A stretch of DNA of 24,412 nucleotides from Candidatus Altimarinota bacterium (GTDB lineage: Bacteria > Patescibacteriota > Gracilibacteria > UBA4473). Below the pieces are notes generated by a model. That model was not told the DNA's origin. It ran no database searches and saw only the letters and a program-made list of their open reading frames with translations. Shown here one piece after another: positions 6,707-14,262 of this stretch (the stretch's first letter is position 1; each line of letters starts with the position of its first letter). The translations under genes and the position numbers were made by a program. The DNA is taken from positions 1 through 24,412 of the forward strand of contig JAHDBZ010000015.1 in the NCBI GenBank assembly GCA_020630245.1, in the 5' to 3' direction.

Positions 6707-7504
6707 CTACTTAAGTAAAATAAATGCCCGCGTGATTTCGAGCCACTCATCAATGTTTAAGGTCTCGGCGCGTCGGTCTGGATCGATAGACCCCATGATA
6801 TCGTCTTTGGCAACCCCAAAAAATTTCGGCAGTACATTTCCCAGCTTTTTTCGCTTCTCGGAAAAACCGGCGTTTACAACGGTGAAAAAATCTTTTTGTA
6901 ACTCCCGTGCGACCAAGGGTTCCTCACGAATGTCGAGTCGCATCACGGCAGAGTCGACCCGCGGCGCTGGAGAGAAGCACGATCGATCCACCGTAAAGCC
7001 ATATCTAGCCTCAGCATAAACCTCCACCGCAATCGAGAGAATCGAACGCTTCTTTGGCTCACAAACTTTCTGTGCCACTTCCTTTTGCACCATTAGCACG
7101 GCAAACTCTGGTGAATTGCCTGTCTTTTCCAGGATCTTTCGCAGGATCGGATTGGTAATGTTATAGGGAATATTTGCAATTATTGAATACTTTTTTTGAT
7201 CAAAAATTTCATCCAAATCTTGTTGCAAAAAATCTCCCTCGATAAGTCTAAAGTTTTGCTTGTGTCCAAAATCTTTTTCTAGAATCTTAACGGCTCGTGT
7301 ATCAAATTCGACAGCCGTTACATACGCTGCGGCATTGAGTAATTGACTCGTCAAAAAACCAAGTCCCGGACCAATTTCCAAAATATTACGCGTCGAAATA
7401 TCTCCGGCCAGCTCCAGGATCTGATCTCGCACAAAAGTATCCTGCAAAAAATTCTGTCCCAAAGACTTTTTAGCAAAACCAGATTGCCGCTTATTCGACT
7501 TCAT
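6707..7504 (-). CDS. rsmA: 16S rRNA (adenine1518/1519-N6,N6) dimethyltransferase
   Basis: 265-residue KsgA/RsmA enzyme that dimethylates two adjacent adenosines in the 3'-terminal hairpin of 16S rRNA during late small-subunit assembly. Landmarks: KSLGQNFL (13-20), SAM motif I LEIGPGLG (42-49), the acidic AVEFD at the end of strand 2, EGDFL, the catalytic NIPYNIT (111-117), and the C-terminal SPAPRVDSAVMRL followed by FSEKRKKLGNVL. Length is typical. The first 14 nt overlap the end of the upstream lipoprotein gene (7491-7504), so translation is probably coupled. The m5C methyltransferase follows after 28 nt. Confidence 0.96.
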   Translation of the reverse strand: MKSNKRQSGFAKKSLGQNFLQDTFVRDQILELAGDISTRNILEIGPGLGFLTSQLLNAAAYVTAVEFDTRAVKILEKDFGHKQNFRLIEGDFLQQDLDEIFDQKKYSIIANIPYNITNPILRKILEKTGNSPEFAVLMVQKEVAQKVCEPKKRSILSIAVEVYAEARYGFTVDRSCFSPAPRVDSAVMRLDIREEPLVARELQKDFFTVVNAGFSEKRKKLGNVLPKFFGVAKDDIMGSIDPDRRAETLNIDEWLEITRAFILLK

Positions 7505-7997
7505 CGACTGTCCAAGTATTGACGAACTCTTCTACTGCCGACAGCCGTACTTGCCAAGTTTCTAACTGAACAGAAAGATCCTGCCAGTTTTCGATACTAC
7601 CCGCTAATCGCTTCCAAGGCATCGTCTCACTTTCTCGCCATAAAAAGCATTTCGACTCAGATTCACACCCATCGGCGTCTTCTCGAATTTCTACTGTTTG
7701 AGTGACATCAGACGGAGCCGAAGGCTCTCCTCCTAAAATTTCTTGGGTCTCAGTGACGATAACTTTACCCCCCTCCCACACTTTAGCCGCCCCAGAACCA
7801 ATGGTTTTTACAGCCTGAGAACCGCCATCCCAAATAGCCTTTCCACCTTCGACAACTTCATGACCAGCTTCTTTCAGTTCTTGGTTTTGCAGTACCGCCT
7901 GACCAGCTTGAACCGTTTCATTAATATCTTTAGGCGTGGAACATCCCCACAAAAGAAGCACCAACAAGCATGCGGCAAACTGATAACTAAAGCGCAT
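7491..7997 (-). CDS. Putative lipoprotein of unknown function
   Basis: 168 residues from ATG 7997, with a short hydrophobic signal and lipobox LLWGC (Cys19). The mature N-terminal half is rich in G/A/E/V with loosely repeated segments (AGQAVLQNQ, AGHEVVEGGKAIWDGG, GAAKVWEGGKVIV), giving an amphipathic helical look. It ends in an acidic, Trp-rich domain with a CESESKC cysteine pair. I recognise no family. The ATG overlaps the upstream TGA as TGATG (1 nt shared), a coupling arrangement with the thioredoxin-fold lipoprotein. Its own end overlaps rsmA by 14 nt. Confidence 0.75.
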   Translation of the reverse strand: MRFSYQFAACLLVLLLWGCSTPKDINETVQAGQAVLQNQELKEAGHEVVEGGKAIWDGGSQAVKTIGSGAAKVWEGGKVIVTETQEILGGEPSAPSDVTQTVEIREDADGCESESKCFLWRESETMPWKRLAGSIENWQDLSVQLETWQVRLSAVEEFVNTWTVDEVE

Positions 7998-8557
7998 CAA
8001 AAACGACTAAAAAATTCTATAACTCTTTCTGTCGGTGGAGCAAAAAGGCTTTCGGTCTCACCCGATGGTGTGAAAAAAACCATCGTGGCCGGACGTTTGA
8101 CCGAGAAATCCGTCTGCAAATTTGGGTACTCGTCCCAAGCGACGCTTAATATTTTTGTTTGATTGGGCATCACACTGAGATTCCGACTCAAAAAATTATC
8201 TATATCGGCACAGCGAGAACAATTGTCTTTGGTGAAAAACAATGCAAAAGCGGCTGCTTCATCCTGAAAGTCAGCATACAAAGAAGAGTCAAAGGCTTCA
8301 TAAACACGTCGAATCTCGACTTTCGGAGCTATTTCTGGCTCGACCACCTTTTCAACAAAATCTGAATTTTGTGCCTTTGCAACCGGTTTTGGACTTTCTA
8401 CTACGTAGAGAGAAAATTGCGGATCTGCCTTGGTTTTAGTCTCTGGAGCCACTGTCTCAGCTGGTGTGGATGATATTTGTTTTTGGCCTACACAACCGGT
8501 CAAAAGCAGGGTAACTACTACGAGTGTGGCAATGCTTAAAATATTTTTGTTTTTCAT
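7997..8557 (-). CDS. Thioredoxin-fold lipoprotein with CSRC motif
   Basis: 186 residues from ATG 8557. Signal peptide with lipobox LLTGC (Cys22), an extended P/E/K/V-rich linker (about 23-90), then a short thioredoxin-like domain. That domain has FALFFTKDNCSRCADI (C113, C116), a predicted helix, SVAWDEYPNLQ, and a strand region VKRPATMVFFTPSGE with a cis-Pro-like Pro. It resembles surface-tethered thioredoxin-like proteins; electron donor and clients are unknown. I chose ATG 8557 over ATG 8566 because MKNKN is a normal signal start and the promoter would put +1 close to 8557. It is the first gene of the minus operon that ends at 5233. Confidence 0.77.
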   Translation of the reverse strand: MKNKNILSIATLVVVTLLLTGCVGQKQISSTPAETVAPETKTKADPQFSLYVVESPKPVAKAQNSDFVEKVVEPEIAPKVEIRRVYEAFDSSLYADFQDEAAAFALFFTKDNCSRCADIDNFLSRNLSVMPNQTKILSVAWDEYPNLQTDFSVKRPATMVFFTPSGETESLFAPPTERVIEFFSRF

Positions 8558-8566
8558 GGTACCCAT

Positions 8567-8595
8567 ATTCTATTTTGGTTCTGGCGCCGAAGCAA
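8567..8595 (-). promoter_or_regulatory. Sigma70-type promoter for the 8557-5233 operon
   Basis: TTGCTT (8595-8590), 17-nt spacer, TAGAAT (8572-8567), then 9 nt to the ATG at 8557. It faces the plus-strand promoter of the hydrolase gene within a 62-nt gap. Confidence 0.65.
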
Positions 8596-8603
8596 TAAAA
8601 CCG

Positions 8604-8609
8604 TACAAT
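8604..8609 (+). promoter_or_regulatory. -10 box of the cell-wall cluster promoter
   Basis: TACAAT at 8604-8609 with the ATG at 8620 after 10 nt. No good -35 is visible: TTCTGG at 8579-8584 would give a 19-nt spacer. The position overlaps the divergent promoter's -35 region. Confidence 0.45.
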
Positions 8610-8619
8610 CGGAAACGCA

Positions 8620-9402
8620 ATGACCATAACTGCCACACACCGACAGATTACCATCCAGGGTCTCAAAACCCACTTCATGGAAGTAGGAAACGGGAAAAAA
8701 CCTGTCATTTTCCTGCATGGTTGGGGCGGCTCGACGACGAGCTTCTTGGCACTTTCAGAAAAACTCCGCCTCCTACGTCCTGATCTAAAGATGATATTGG
8801 TAGATTATCCAGGTTTTGGCCTTACAGAGCTCGAGACAGACGCCAATTGGGACACCTATCGCTATGGCGAATGGGTCTATGATTTCATGACTACGTTAAA
8901 TCTACCGCAAGCTGATTTTTACATTCATTCTTTCGGAGGACGGATCATCACCCGTCTCTGTGAAAAACACCCTAATATCGTCGGTAAAATCGTCTGGACC
9001 GGTTCCGCCGGTGTCAAATGGCCGCTTTCTCTAAGACAAAAAATCTCTGTCTGGCTCAGTCGTCGGATTCCAAAATTTAAACATCGCCGGCTAAAACGGT
9101 TACAGAAATTTGTAGTGACCAAGGTTTTCGGAGCTCGAGATTGGGGCAATGTTGATCCACACCTCAAACAAACCCTCAGCACCGTGCTCAATGAAGCCGA
9201 TACACGAGAGTTGCTCTCTGGGATTGAAAATCCATCACTCCTCATCTGGGGAGCCAAAGATGCGATTACACCGCTCAAATCAGGGCGCGTATTTGCTGAA
9301 AAACTGCCTAACGCTGAACTCAAAGTACTCAAAACTGGGCGCCATGGCATCCATCACACACACACCGCCGAAATCGCTGAAATGGTCGCTCAATTTATAT
9401 AA
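8620..9402 (+). CDS. Alpha/beta-fold hydrolase
   Basis: 260-residue single-domain alpha/beta hydrolase with no signal peptide. The oxyanion-hole loop is FLHGWGG (31-37) and VDYPGFG follows. The nucleophile elbow is YIHSFGGR (Ser104), where the usual first Gly of GxSxG is Ile. The acid residue is in GAKDAITPL (D214) and the His lies in GRHGIHH (H242 or H245). An inserted Arg/Lys-rich cap segment (LSRRIPKFKHRRLKRL, about 146-161) could contact a membrane or an anionic substrate. The stop is 6 nt before the Mur-ligase gene, so a role in envelope-precursor metabolism is plausible, but the substrate is unknown. Confidence 0.85.
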   Translation: MTITATHRQITIQGLKTHFMEVGNGKKPVIFLHGWGGSTTSFLALSEKLRLLRPDLKMILVDYPGFGLTELETDANWDTYRYGEWVYDFMTTLNLPQADFYIHSFGGRIITRLCEKHPNIVGKIVWTGSAGVKWPLSLRQKISVWLSRRIPKFKHRRLKRLQKFVVTKVFGARDWGNVDPHLKQTLSTVLNEADTRELLSGIENPSLLIWGAKDAITPLKSGRVFAEKLPNAELKVLKTGRHGIHHTHTAEIAEMVAQFI

Positions 9403-9408
9403 AATTCC

Positions 9409-10854
9409 ATGCTCTGGATCGTAATAAGCCTTCTCTTCCTCCTGCTTGGTATCCGTACCGCCTGCTGGCATCTCCGGTGCTGGCAATTACGAGAGTACCG
9501 TTTGGATCGCCTCAAAGCTTGGCTCAGAACCGATGACGGTAAAGTCTTCTGGATCCCTTGGTTCAAACCCGGCCTATTTCCGAGACCGACCATCAGTGGA
9601 CGCATACTGCTAATCTTAGGCATTCTGGGCCTCATCAGCATACTGTTATCTGTTACCTGCTATCTATTATCTATTAACTGTGCTCTCGGAGCCATCCTCT
9701 GGGAACGAACACTTTGGTTGCAAGTTGGCATCGCCGTAATGCTTTCTAATATCCCGGCTAAGGCAAAGAAACGAAAACTCTTTCGCGCCGCCGGTCAAAT
9801 AATTGACCAAAATCCAGACATTATCCGGATCGGCATCACGGGCAGCTACGGAAAATCAACGACCAAAGAAATCTTGGTTCACTTACTCAAAAGTCACTTT
9901 GGAGGGGAAAACGTCTGCTACAACCCAGCCAATGAAAACAACGAAGTGGCGATCGCTCGACTGATTTTAAAACGGGCTGATTTTTTTAGGAAAGCCAACG
10001 GCAAAACCAAGATTTTGGTAATCGAAACAGGTGCCTATAAAAAAGGAGAAATCGCCACTGTTTGTGGCTTTATCAAACCGCACTTGGGAATCCTAACCGG
10101 TCTCAACCAACAGCACATTGAGCTCTTTGGCAGCCAGCAAGCCATCGCTGAAGCCAAATTCGAACTCCCACAGGCCGTCAGTGAAAAAGTATTTTTCAAT
10201 GCCAATAGTGATCGGCTGGTTCAACTCTTCGAAGCTAAGGACATTACCGCCACCAAAATCCCAATCAGTACTAGTGCCGCCCAACATCTAAATACTCATT
10301 TAGATCGCAGTGAATTTGCACTGTACGGACAAGACTTCACCCTTCCCTGGCCTGGAGCGTTCTTTGTCGAAAATGCGCTCCTGGCTCTGGAGTGTGCACG
10401 CGAAGTCGGAGTCCCGGTATCAAAGCTCTCACAAAATCTTTCAAAATTGGCGCCACTCGAAAGAGCGCTCAGTCTGGAGATGCATCCAAAAGGCTTTGCC
10501 ATTCTCAAGGACACCTACTCAGCTAATGTCGACGGAGTACTCCAAGCCGTAAAACACCTGGGAAATTTTAGCGGTAGAAAAGTTTTTGTTGGCCTACCAC
10601 TCCGCGAATTAGGAGACCAGGCCGCACAAGCTCATCAAATAATTTTTGAAGCTCTGGCCGACATCAAAGCTGAAGTGTTTTGGTGTCGCACTGATTTTGC
10701 TGCCTCAGGAAAATCAATCCTGGGAGAGAAATTTCACCTCCTTAACTCTGATGCTCAATCACTTACAACACTCATCAACGATCTTGGTAAAGAGGATGCC
10801 ATCCTCTTGGAATCAAAAATCCCCAAAGCAATCCTAAAACTCCTACAAGTCTAG
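9409..10854 (+). CDS. Membrane-anchored Mur ligase (MurF-like)
   Basis: 481 residues. The first about 115 contain three hydrophobic segments (about 1-20, 64-87, 92-112) in place of the UDP-MurNAc-binding N-terminal domain of MurF. From residue 140 comes a Mur-ligase ATPase domain: P-loop GITGSYGKST (142-151), a YNPANENNEVAIA segment, IETGAYKKGE, GILTGLNQQHIELFG and FVENALLALE. The C-terminal domain carries KDTYSANVDGVLQAVKHL, the counterpart of the MurF DAYNANP block. Mur ligases couple ATP to amide-bond formation on peptidoglycan stems; with membrane helices this one may act on lipid-linked precursors (inference). It sits between an alpha/beta hydrolase and a DegT enzyme, with a FemX-like gene downstream. 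Residues 79-91 are encoded by a heptamer-repeat tract. Confidence 0.8.
   Translation: MLWIVISLLFLLLGIRTACWHLRCWQLREYRLDRLKAWLRTDDGKVFWIPWFKPGLFPRPTISGRILLILGILGLISILLSVTCYLLSINCALGAILWERTLWLQVGIAVMLSNIPAKAKKRKLFRAAGQIIDQNPDIIRIGITGSYGKSTTKEILVHLLKSHFGGENVCYNPANENNEVAIARLILKRADFFRKANGKTKILVIETGAYKKGEIATVCGFIKPHLGILTGLNQQHIELFGSQQAIAEAKFELPQAVSEKVFFNANSDRLVQLFEAKDITATKIPISTSAAQHLNTHLDRSEFALYGQDFTLPWPGAFFVENALLALECAREVGVPVSKLSQNLSKLAPLERALSLEMHPKGFAILKDTYSANVDGVLQAVKHLGNFSGRKVFVGLPLRELGDQAAQAHQIIFEALADIKAEVFWCRTDFAASGKSILGEKFHLLNSDAQSLTTLINDLGKEDAILLESKIPKAILKLLQV
9644..9678 (+). repeat. Heptamer repeats inside the Mur-ligase membrane region
   Basis: Five 7-bp units in register: TGTTATC, TGTTACC, TGCTATC, TATTATC, TATTAAC. 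They encode part of the second hydrophobic segment of the Mur-like protein. Two units match those at 5343-5356. Confidence 0.6.
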
Positions 10855-10864
10855 ACTCCTGCTA

Positions 10865-12016
10865 ATGAAACTTATTTCCAACCAAATAAATCCTCATTTT
10901 AATCTCTGGGATGCGCTCTGCGCGGTCAGCAAGATTGGCGGTTGGTCAAAACCTGATTTTGCGGCAGAGCTAGAGACTAAAAATTATCGATTGACCAACA
11001 CGGCTCGCAGCGCGCTCGGCATTATTATCGACGTGCTAAAATTAGACAAAGACAAGCGCATTGCTATCCCCGCTTTCATTTGTGGCGTGGTAGCGACACC
11101 ATTCCTTGAACGTGGTTATCAGATCGAATGGATTGACGTAGACGAAAACGGCCTCATCGATCCAAAAGATTTCGAAGGCAAAGCAAGCCAGGTCGGGTTA
11201 GTGGTAGTACCGCACATATTTGGACAACCAGCGCCGCTTAAAGCCATTTCTGACATAGCCCAAAAACATGATATTTTTGTCGTAGAAGACGGCGCTCATT
11301 TTCTCAATACAGAAATCAAAGATTGTGATGCAAAAATTCTCAGTTTTGGTCGTGAGAAGGTTATCAGCTGCGTGAGTGGAGGCGCGCTGCTCTGGCCAGA
11401 AACGTCTCGGTACGCAGCAGAGTTCAAAAAATACGAACTCCCCTCAACTTCAATGATGTGGCAGATTCAACACGCTCTACAGCCGCTAATATTTGCTCTA
11501 GGAAAATACTGGTGGCAGCTGGGAGGCAAAATAATCCCAGCCATAGCACTCAAAATAAAATTACTCCCCCTAGCCGTCACCAAAGCCGAAAAACAGGGGC
11601 GTGAAGACATAAAGATCAAGGCGATGGGCAATATCCAAAAACGGATCCTAAAGCGCCAATGGCGACTCTGGGATCGCCGAACCAGACAGGCACAGGGTAT
11701 CGCTCAGACCTGGAAGCAAATTCTACCCGTCGATACCAACGTTTCGATTCCCCAAAACGCCTTTCGGGTGATTCTAAAATTTAAATCTACTCAGGATCGT
11801 ACAAATTTTATCAAGCAATATTTGGTATCACGTCGCTGGCATACACGTGACTGGGATGGCGTTCCAATCAGTCCGCAAGGTGTGAAATTAAAAGCTTTCG
11901 GATACGAACCTGGTCAGTGCCGGGGAGCAGAAAAATTTGCGCAGACCTATCTCACACTTCCGACTAATATTTATTGCCAGACAAAAGACATAAAACGGTT
12001 GGAGAAACACGCCTAG
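10865..12016 (+). CDS. DegT/DnrJ/EryC1/StrS-type PLP-dependent enzyme
   Basis: 383-residue fold-type I PLP protein. It carries TARSAL near the phosphate-binding region, IPAFICG, WIDVDENGLIDP, VVPHIFGQPAP and VVEDGAHFL (D142, PLP pyridine nitrogen). ILSFGREKVISCVSGGALL has the likely Schiff-base Lys165. Family members are usually sugar aminotransferases or dehydratases. The region after 190 carries hydrophobic and Lys-rich stretches that diverge from sugar aminotransferases, so substrate and reaction are open. It lies 10 nt after the Mur-like ligase and upstream of a FemX-like gene, suggesting a part in peptidoglycan or envelope-glycan building-block supply. Confidence 0.8.
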   Translation: MKLISNQINPHFNLWDALCAVSKIGGWSKPDFAAELETKNYRLTNTARSALGIIIDVLKLDKDKRIAIPAFICGVVATPFLERGYQIEWIDVDENGLIDPKDFEGKASQVGLVVVPHIFGQPAPLKAISDIAQKHDIFVVEDGAHFLNTEIKDCDAKILSFGREKVISCVSGGALLWPETSRYAAEFKKYELPSTSMMWQIQHALQPLIFALGKYWWQLGGKIIPAIALKIKLLPLAVTKAEKQGREDIKIKAMGNIQKRILKRQWRLWDRRTRQAQGIAQTWKQILPVDTNVSIPQNAFRVILKFKSTQDRTNFIKQYLVSRRWHTRDWDGVPISPQGVKLKAFGYEPGQCRGAEKFAQTYLTLPTNIYCQTKDIKRLEKHA

Positions 12017-12027
12017 CACACTAAAAT
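11999..12027 (+). promoter_or_regulatory. Sigma70-type promoter inside the end of the DegT gene
   Basis: TTGGAG (11999-12004), 17-nt spacer, TAAAAT (12022-12027). The ATG at 12049 is 21 nt on, giving about a 15-nt leader without a Shine-Dalgarno. It could give separate control of the 12049 and FemX-like genes. Confidence 0.5.
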
Positions 12028-12048
12028 AAACGAGATAGACATCTACCT

Positions 12049-13239
12049 ATGGTCGAAACACAAACACCACCAAATCCAGGGCAACCATCGCCTGCTAAAA
12101 CAACTCAAGTAGAAGCAGAGATGACAAAGGTGGTGAACGAAAATAAGTCTTGGATGCGCTTCAGTTCCAAACTAGTGGATCCAGAACACCCGATTCGCCA
12201 AGAAATACTATTTATATTGATTGTCATACTAGCGATTGTAAGTGTCGCTTGGGGGTGGGCGCACGGACTAAACCTCTACAAGGCGGGACTCAACCCCAAC
12301 CTATTTCATGAATCTCTAGGAACGGTCATGGCAATCTTGGGGGTGACATGGTCTTATTTCAAACTCTACCGCACTTCTGACTCATTTGTAGCTGCCGAAG
12401 AGGCGCGAGACGCCGCAGAAGAAGCGGAAGAAAGAGCTAAAAAACAAGCAGAGCAGGATCGAAAAGATGCTGCCTTTAGTAAAATTGTGGTCAGCTTTGA
12501 AAGCGCTAAGACTTTTGAAGAACGGACTCGCATCATGGGAGACCTACTGGCTGTCGGCGTCGAGTCACCAAGTCTTAGACAGCGTGTCGTCAACGCCCTC
12601 AAAACCATGAATGACTGGATGGTTGACAGTGAAATATTCTTGCGAGATCAAAATCTCGTTAGTTGGCGCCTCAAAAATGCTCTTTTTGAAACCTCGAGTC
12701 GATTTCATGAAAATTCTGAGACTCAAGATGCCAGTATTAAGGTGATCAACATTTTAGAAACCATTATTCGCAAACATCTCGAAGAGTTTATTGCCGGTCA
12801 CAACACCGCCACCCTCGATCTATCGGGACACTGCTTGCCGACTCTAAATCTCAGCGCCAAAGAAATCCCACCTAAATGTCTCAAAATGATAAATGGATAC
12901 TTTTGGCAGAGTAGTTTTTCTGAATCACATCTCAGCGACATGTCTTTTGCCGGCAGCAGCTTCTATGGGGCTAGTTTTTGGCGGGCGACGTTAGAAAATA
13001 TCGATTTTCAAGACGTCACTCTAAAACGAGGAAAATTGCGAACCAACCTGCAGCAAGTGAAAAATCTCAACCGCGAGGAGTTTTTCCTGACCAAAGAGTG
13101 GGATCTATGTCTACTTAACAAAGCCCAAGAGGCAGAGTTCTTCGGAGAAGAACCCAGCGAACAAGATCCTCATTTTAACAAATGGATCTCAAGTAAAATT
13201 CGTCGCGACAAACTTTATTTTGGCATCGAACGTATCTAA
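12049..13239 (+). CDS. Membrane coiled-coil protein with pentapeptide-like C-terminus
   Basis: 396 residues, in order: a P/Q/T-rich cytoplasmic start, a membrane helix (about residues 50-70), and a second hydrophobic segment (about 85-106). A charged alanine/glutamate-rich coiled coil (about 117-142, VAAEEARDAAEEAEERAKK) follows, then a helical domain. Near residues 262-335 is a run of pentapeptide-like units (LDLSG, LNLSA, MSFAG, SSFYG, ASFWR, IDFQD) with the A/S-x-F/L-x-x rhythm. Pentapeptide proteins form right-handed beta-helices; the run here is short. Function is unknown. The stop directly abuts the ATG of the FemX-like gene, so the two are translated together, which hints at a membrane scaffold for cell-wall enzymes (inference). 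Confidence 0.65.
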   Translation: MVETQTPPNPGQPSPAKTTQVEAEMTKVVNENKSWMRFSSKLVDPEHPIRQEILFILIVILAIVSVAWGWAHGLNLYKAGLNPNLFHESLGTVMAILGVTWSYFKLYRTSDSFVAAEEARDAAEEAEERAKKQAEQDRKDAAFSKIVVSFESAKTFEERTRIMGDLLAVGVESPSLRQRVVNALKTMNDWMVDSEIFLRDQNLVSWRLKNALFETSSRFHENSETQDASIKVINILETIIRKHLEEFIAGHNTATLDLSGHCLPTLNLSAKEIPPKCLKMINGYFWQSSFSESHLSDMSFAGSSFYGASFWRATLENIDFQDVTLKRGKLRTNLQQVKNLNREEFFLTKEWDLCLLNKAQEAEFFGEEPSEQDPHFNKWISSKIRRDKLYFGIERI

Positions 13240-14262
13240 ATGTGGCAACTTAAACCGCTTTCCGCAGAGCTGTTACAACAGTTCTACACTAATTTTTCTG
13301 GCGACAAAACCTTTGTCCAGTCTCCGGCCTATGCAGCGTTTCGAGAACATCTAGGTGAAACCATTGAACGTTTTGGCATCTACGATGATACCGATCAACT
13401 AATCGGCAGCGTTATCATCCAGCTCGTTCAGAGTCGACTAAAACGTTTTGCTCACATCCCGCATGGACCATTAATTGAGTTAACCGATAACAGTGAATCG
13501 TTAACAGCTAATTTTTGGCAATGGTTTTTAGGAGAATATAAAAACATTGGGAAGCAGCATAAATGTGATTTTGTGCGACTGGCTTCATTATTATCGACGG
13601 AAGAAACCAAGAGCCTAACCGATAACGGTTTCCGTTCGGCCCCGATTCATCTCGTTAATCCAGAAAAAACCTGGATCCTAGACATTACCAAAGACGAGGA
13701 AACACTCCTCGCCGAAATGAAAAAATCGACTCGATATGAAGTTCGGAAGGGCATAAAAACTGGGTTTGAGGTCCGTAAAGGTCGTACTAAGCCTGACCTA
13801 GATATTTTTTGGGATTTACACCTAGAGACCGTAAAGAGACAAGGCTTCGTACCATTTTCTCGCAAATTGACCGAAACAGAATTGGAAATTTTTAGAGACC
13901 AAGCCGAAATTATTTCCGTTCTGCACGAAGGCACGCCGCTAGCCAGCGGTGTCTTTCTATTCGATGATCGAGCTGGTTATTATCACCAGGGAGCGTCTAC
14001 GTACTCTAAGCTCCCAGCCGCTCATGCCTACCTCTGGCAAGCCATCCTAGAAGCAAAACGTCGTGGATGCACAGAATTTAACTTTTGGGGTGTGTGTGAT
14101 GAAGACGCTAAGACGCATCCTTGGTACGGCCTGAGTAAGTTTAAGCGCGGTTTTGGAGGGGTGGAACGCAATTATCTCCACGTGCATGACTACCCTCTAA
14201 CACACAAATACTGGCTCAACTGGGTCGTGGAAACCTATCGCAAAAAGAAACGTCGCTACTGA
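13240..14262 (+). CDS. FemX/FemAB-type peptidoglycan bridge aminoacyltransferase
   Basis: 340-residue member of the FemABX family, which uses aminoacyl-tRNA to add the first bridge amino acid to lipid II stem peptides on the cytoplasmic membrane face. It has two GNAT-like halves: an early FVQSPAYAAFREHLG and HIPHGPLIE, then WILDITKDEETLLAEMKKSTRYEVRKG (the conserved block linking the domains), HLETVKRQGF, AGYYHQGAS, AYLWQAILEAKRRGC, FNFWGV and GLSKFKRGFGG near the end. The tRNA-binding coiled-coil arm of staphylococcal FemA is absent, as in Weissella FemX. The ATG directly follows the preceding TAA. Together with the Mur-like ligase it makes a stem-peptide modification cluster. The amino acid added cannot be predicted. 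Confidence 0.88.
   Translation: MWQLKPLSAELLQQFYTNFSGDKTFVQSPAYAAFREHLGETIERFGIYDDTDQLIGSVIIQLVQSRLKRFAHIPHGPLIELTDNSESLTANFWQWFLGEYKNIGKQHKCDFVRLASLLSTEETKSLTDNGFRSAPIHLVNPEKTWILDITKDEETLLAEMKKSTRYEVRKGIKTGFEVRKGRTKPDLDIFWDLHLETVKRQGFVPFSRKLTETELEIFRDQAEIISVLHEGTPLASGVFLFDDRAGYYHQGASTYSKLPAAHAYLWQAILEAKRRGCTEFNFWGVCDEDAKTHPWYGLSKFKRGFGGVERNYLHVHDYPLTHKYWLNWVVETYRKKKRRY

Noticed and set aside
6679..6753. 25-residue N-terminal extension of the m5C methyltransferase overlapping rsmA
   Set aside because: No family similarity in the extension; MKKFPLEFEK at 6678 is a normal start and leaves a 28-nt gap.
7743..8162. 139-codon plus-strand ORF opposite the lipoprotein genes
   Set aside because: It overlaps two supported minus-strand lipoproteins and shows no domain or promoter.
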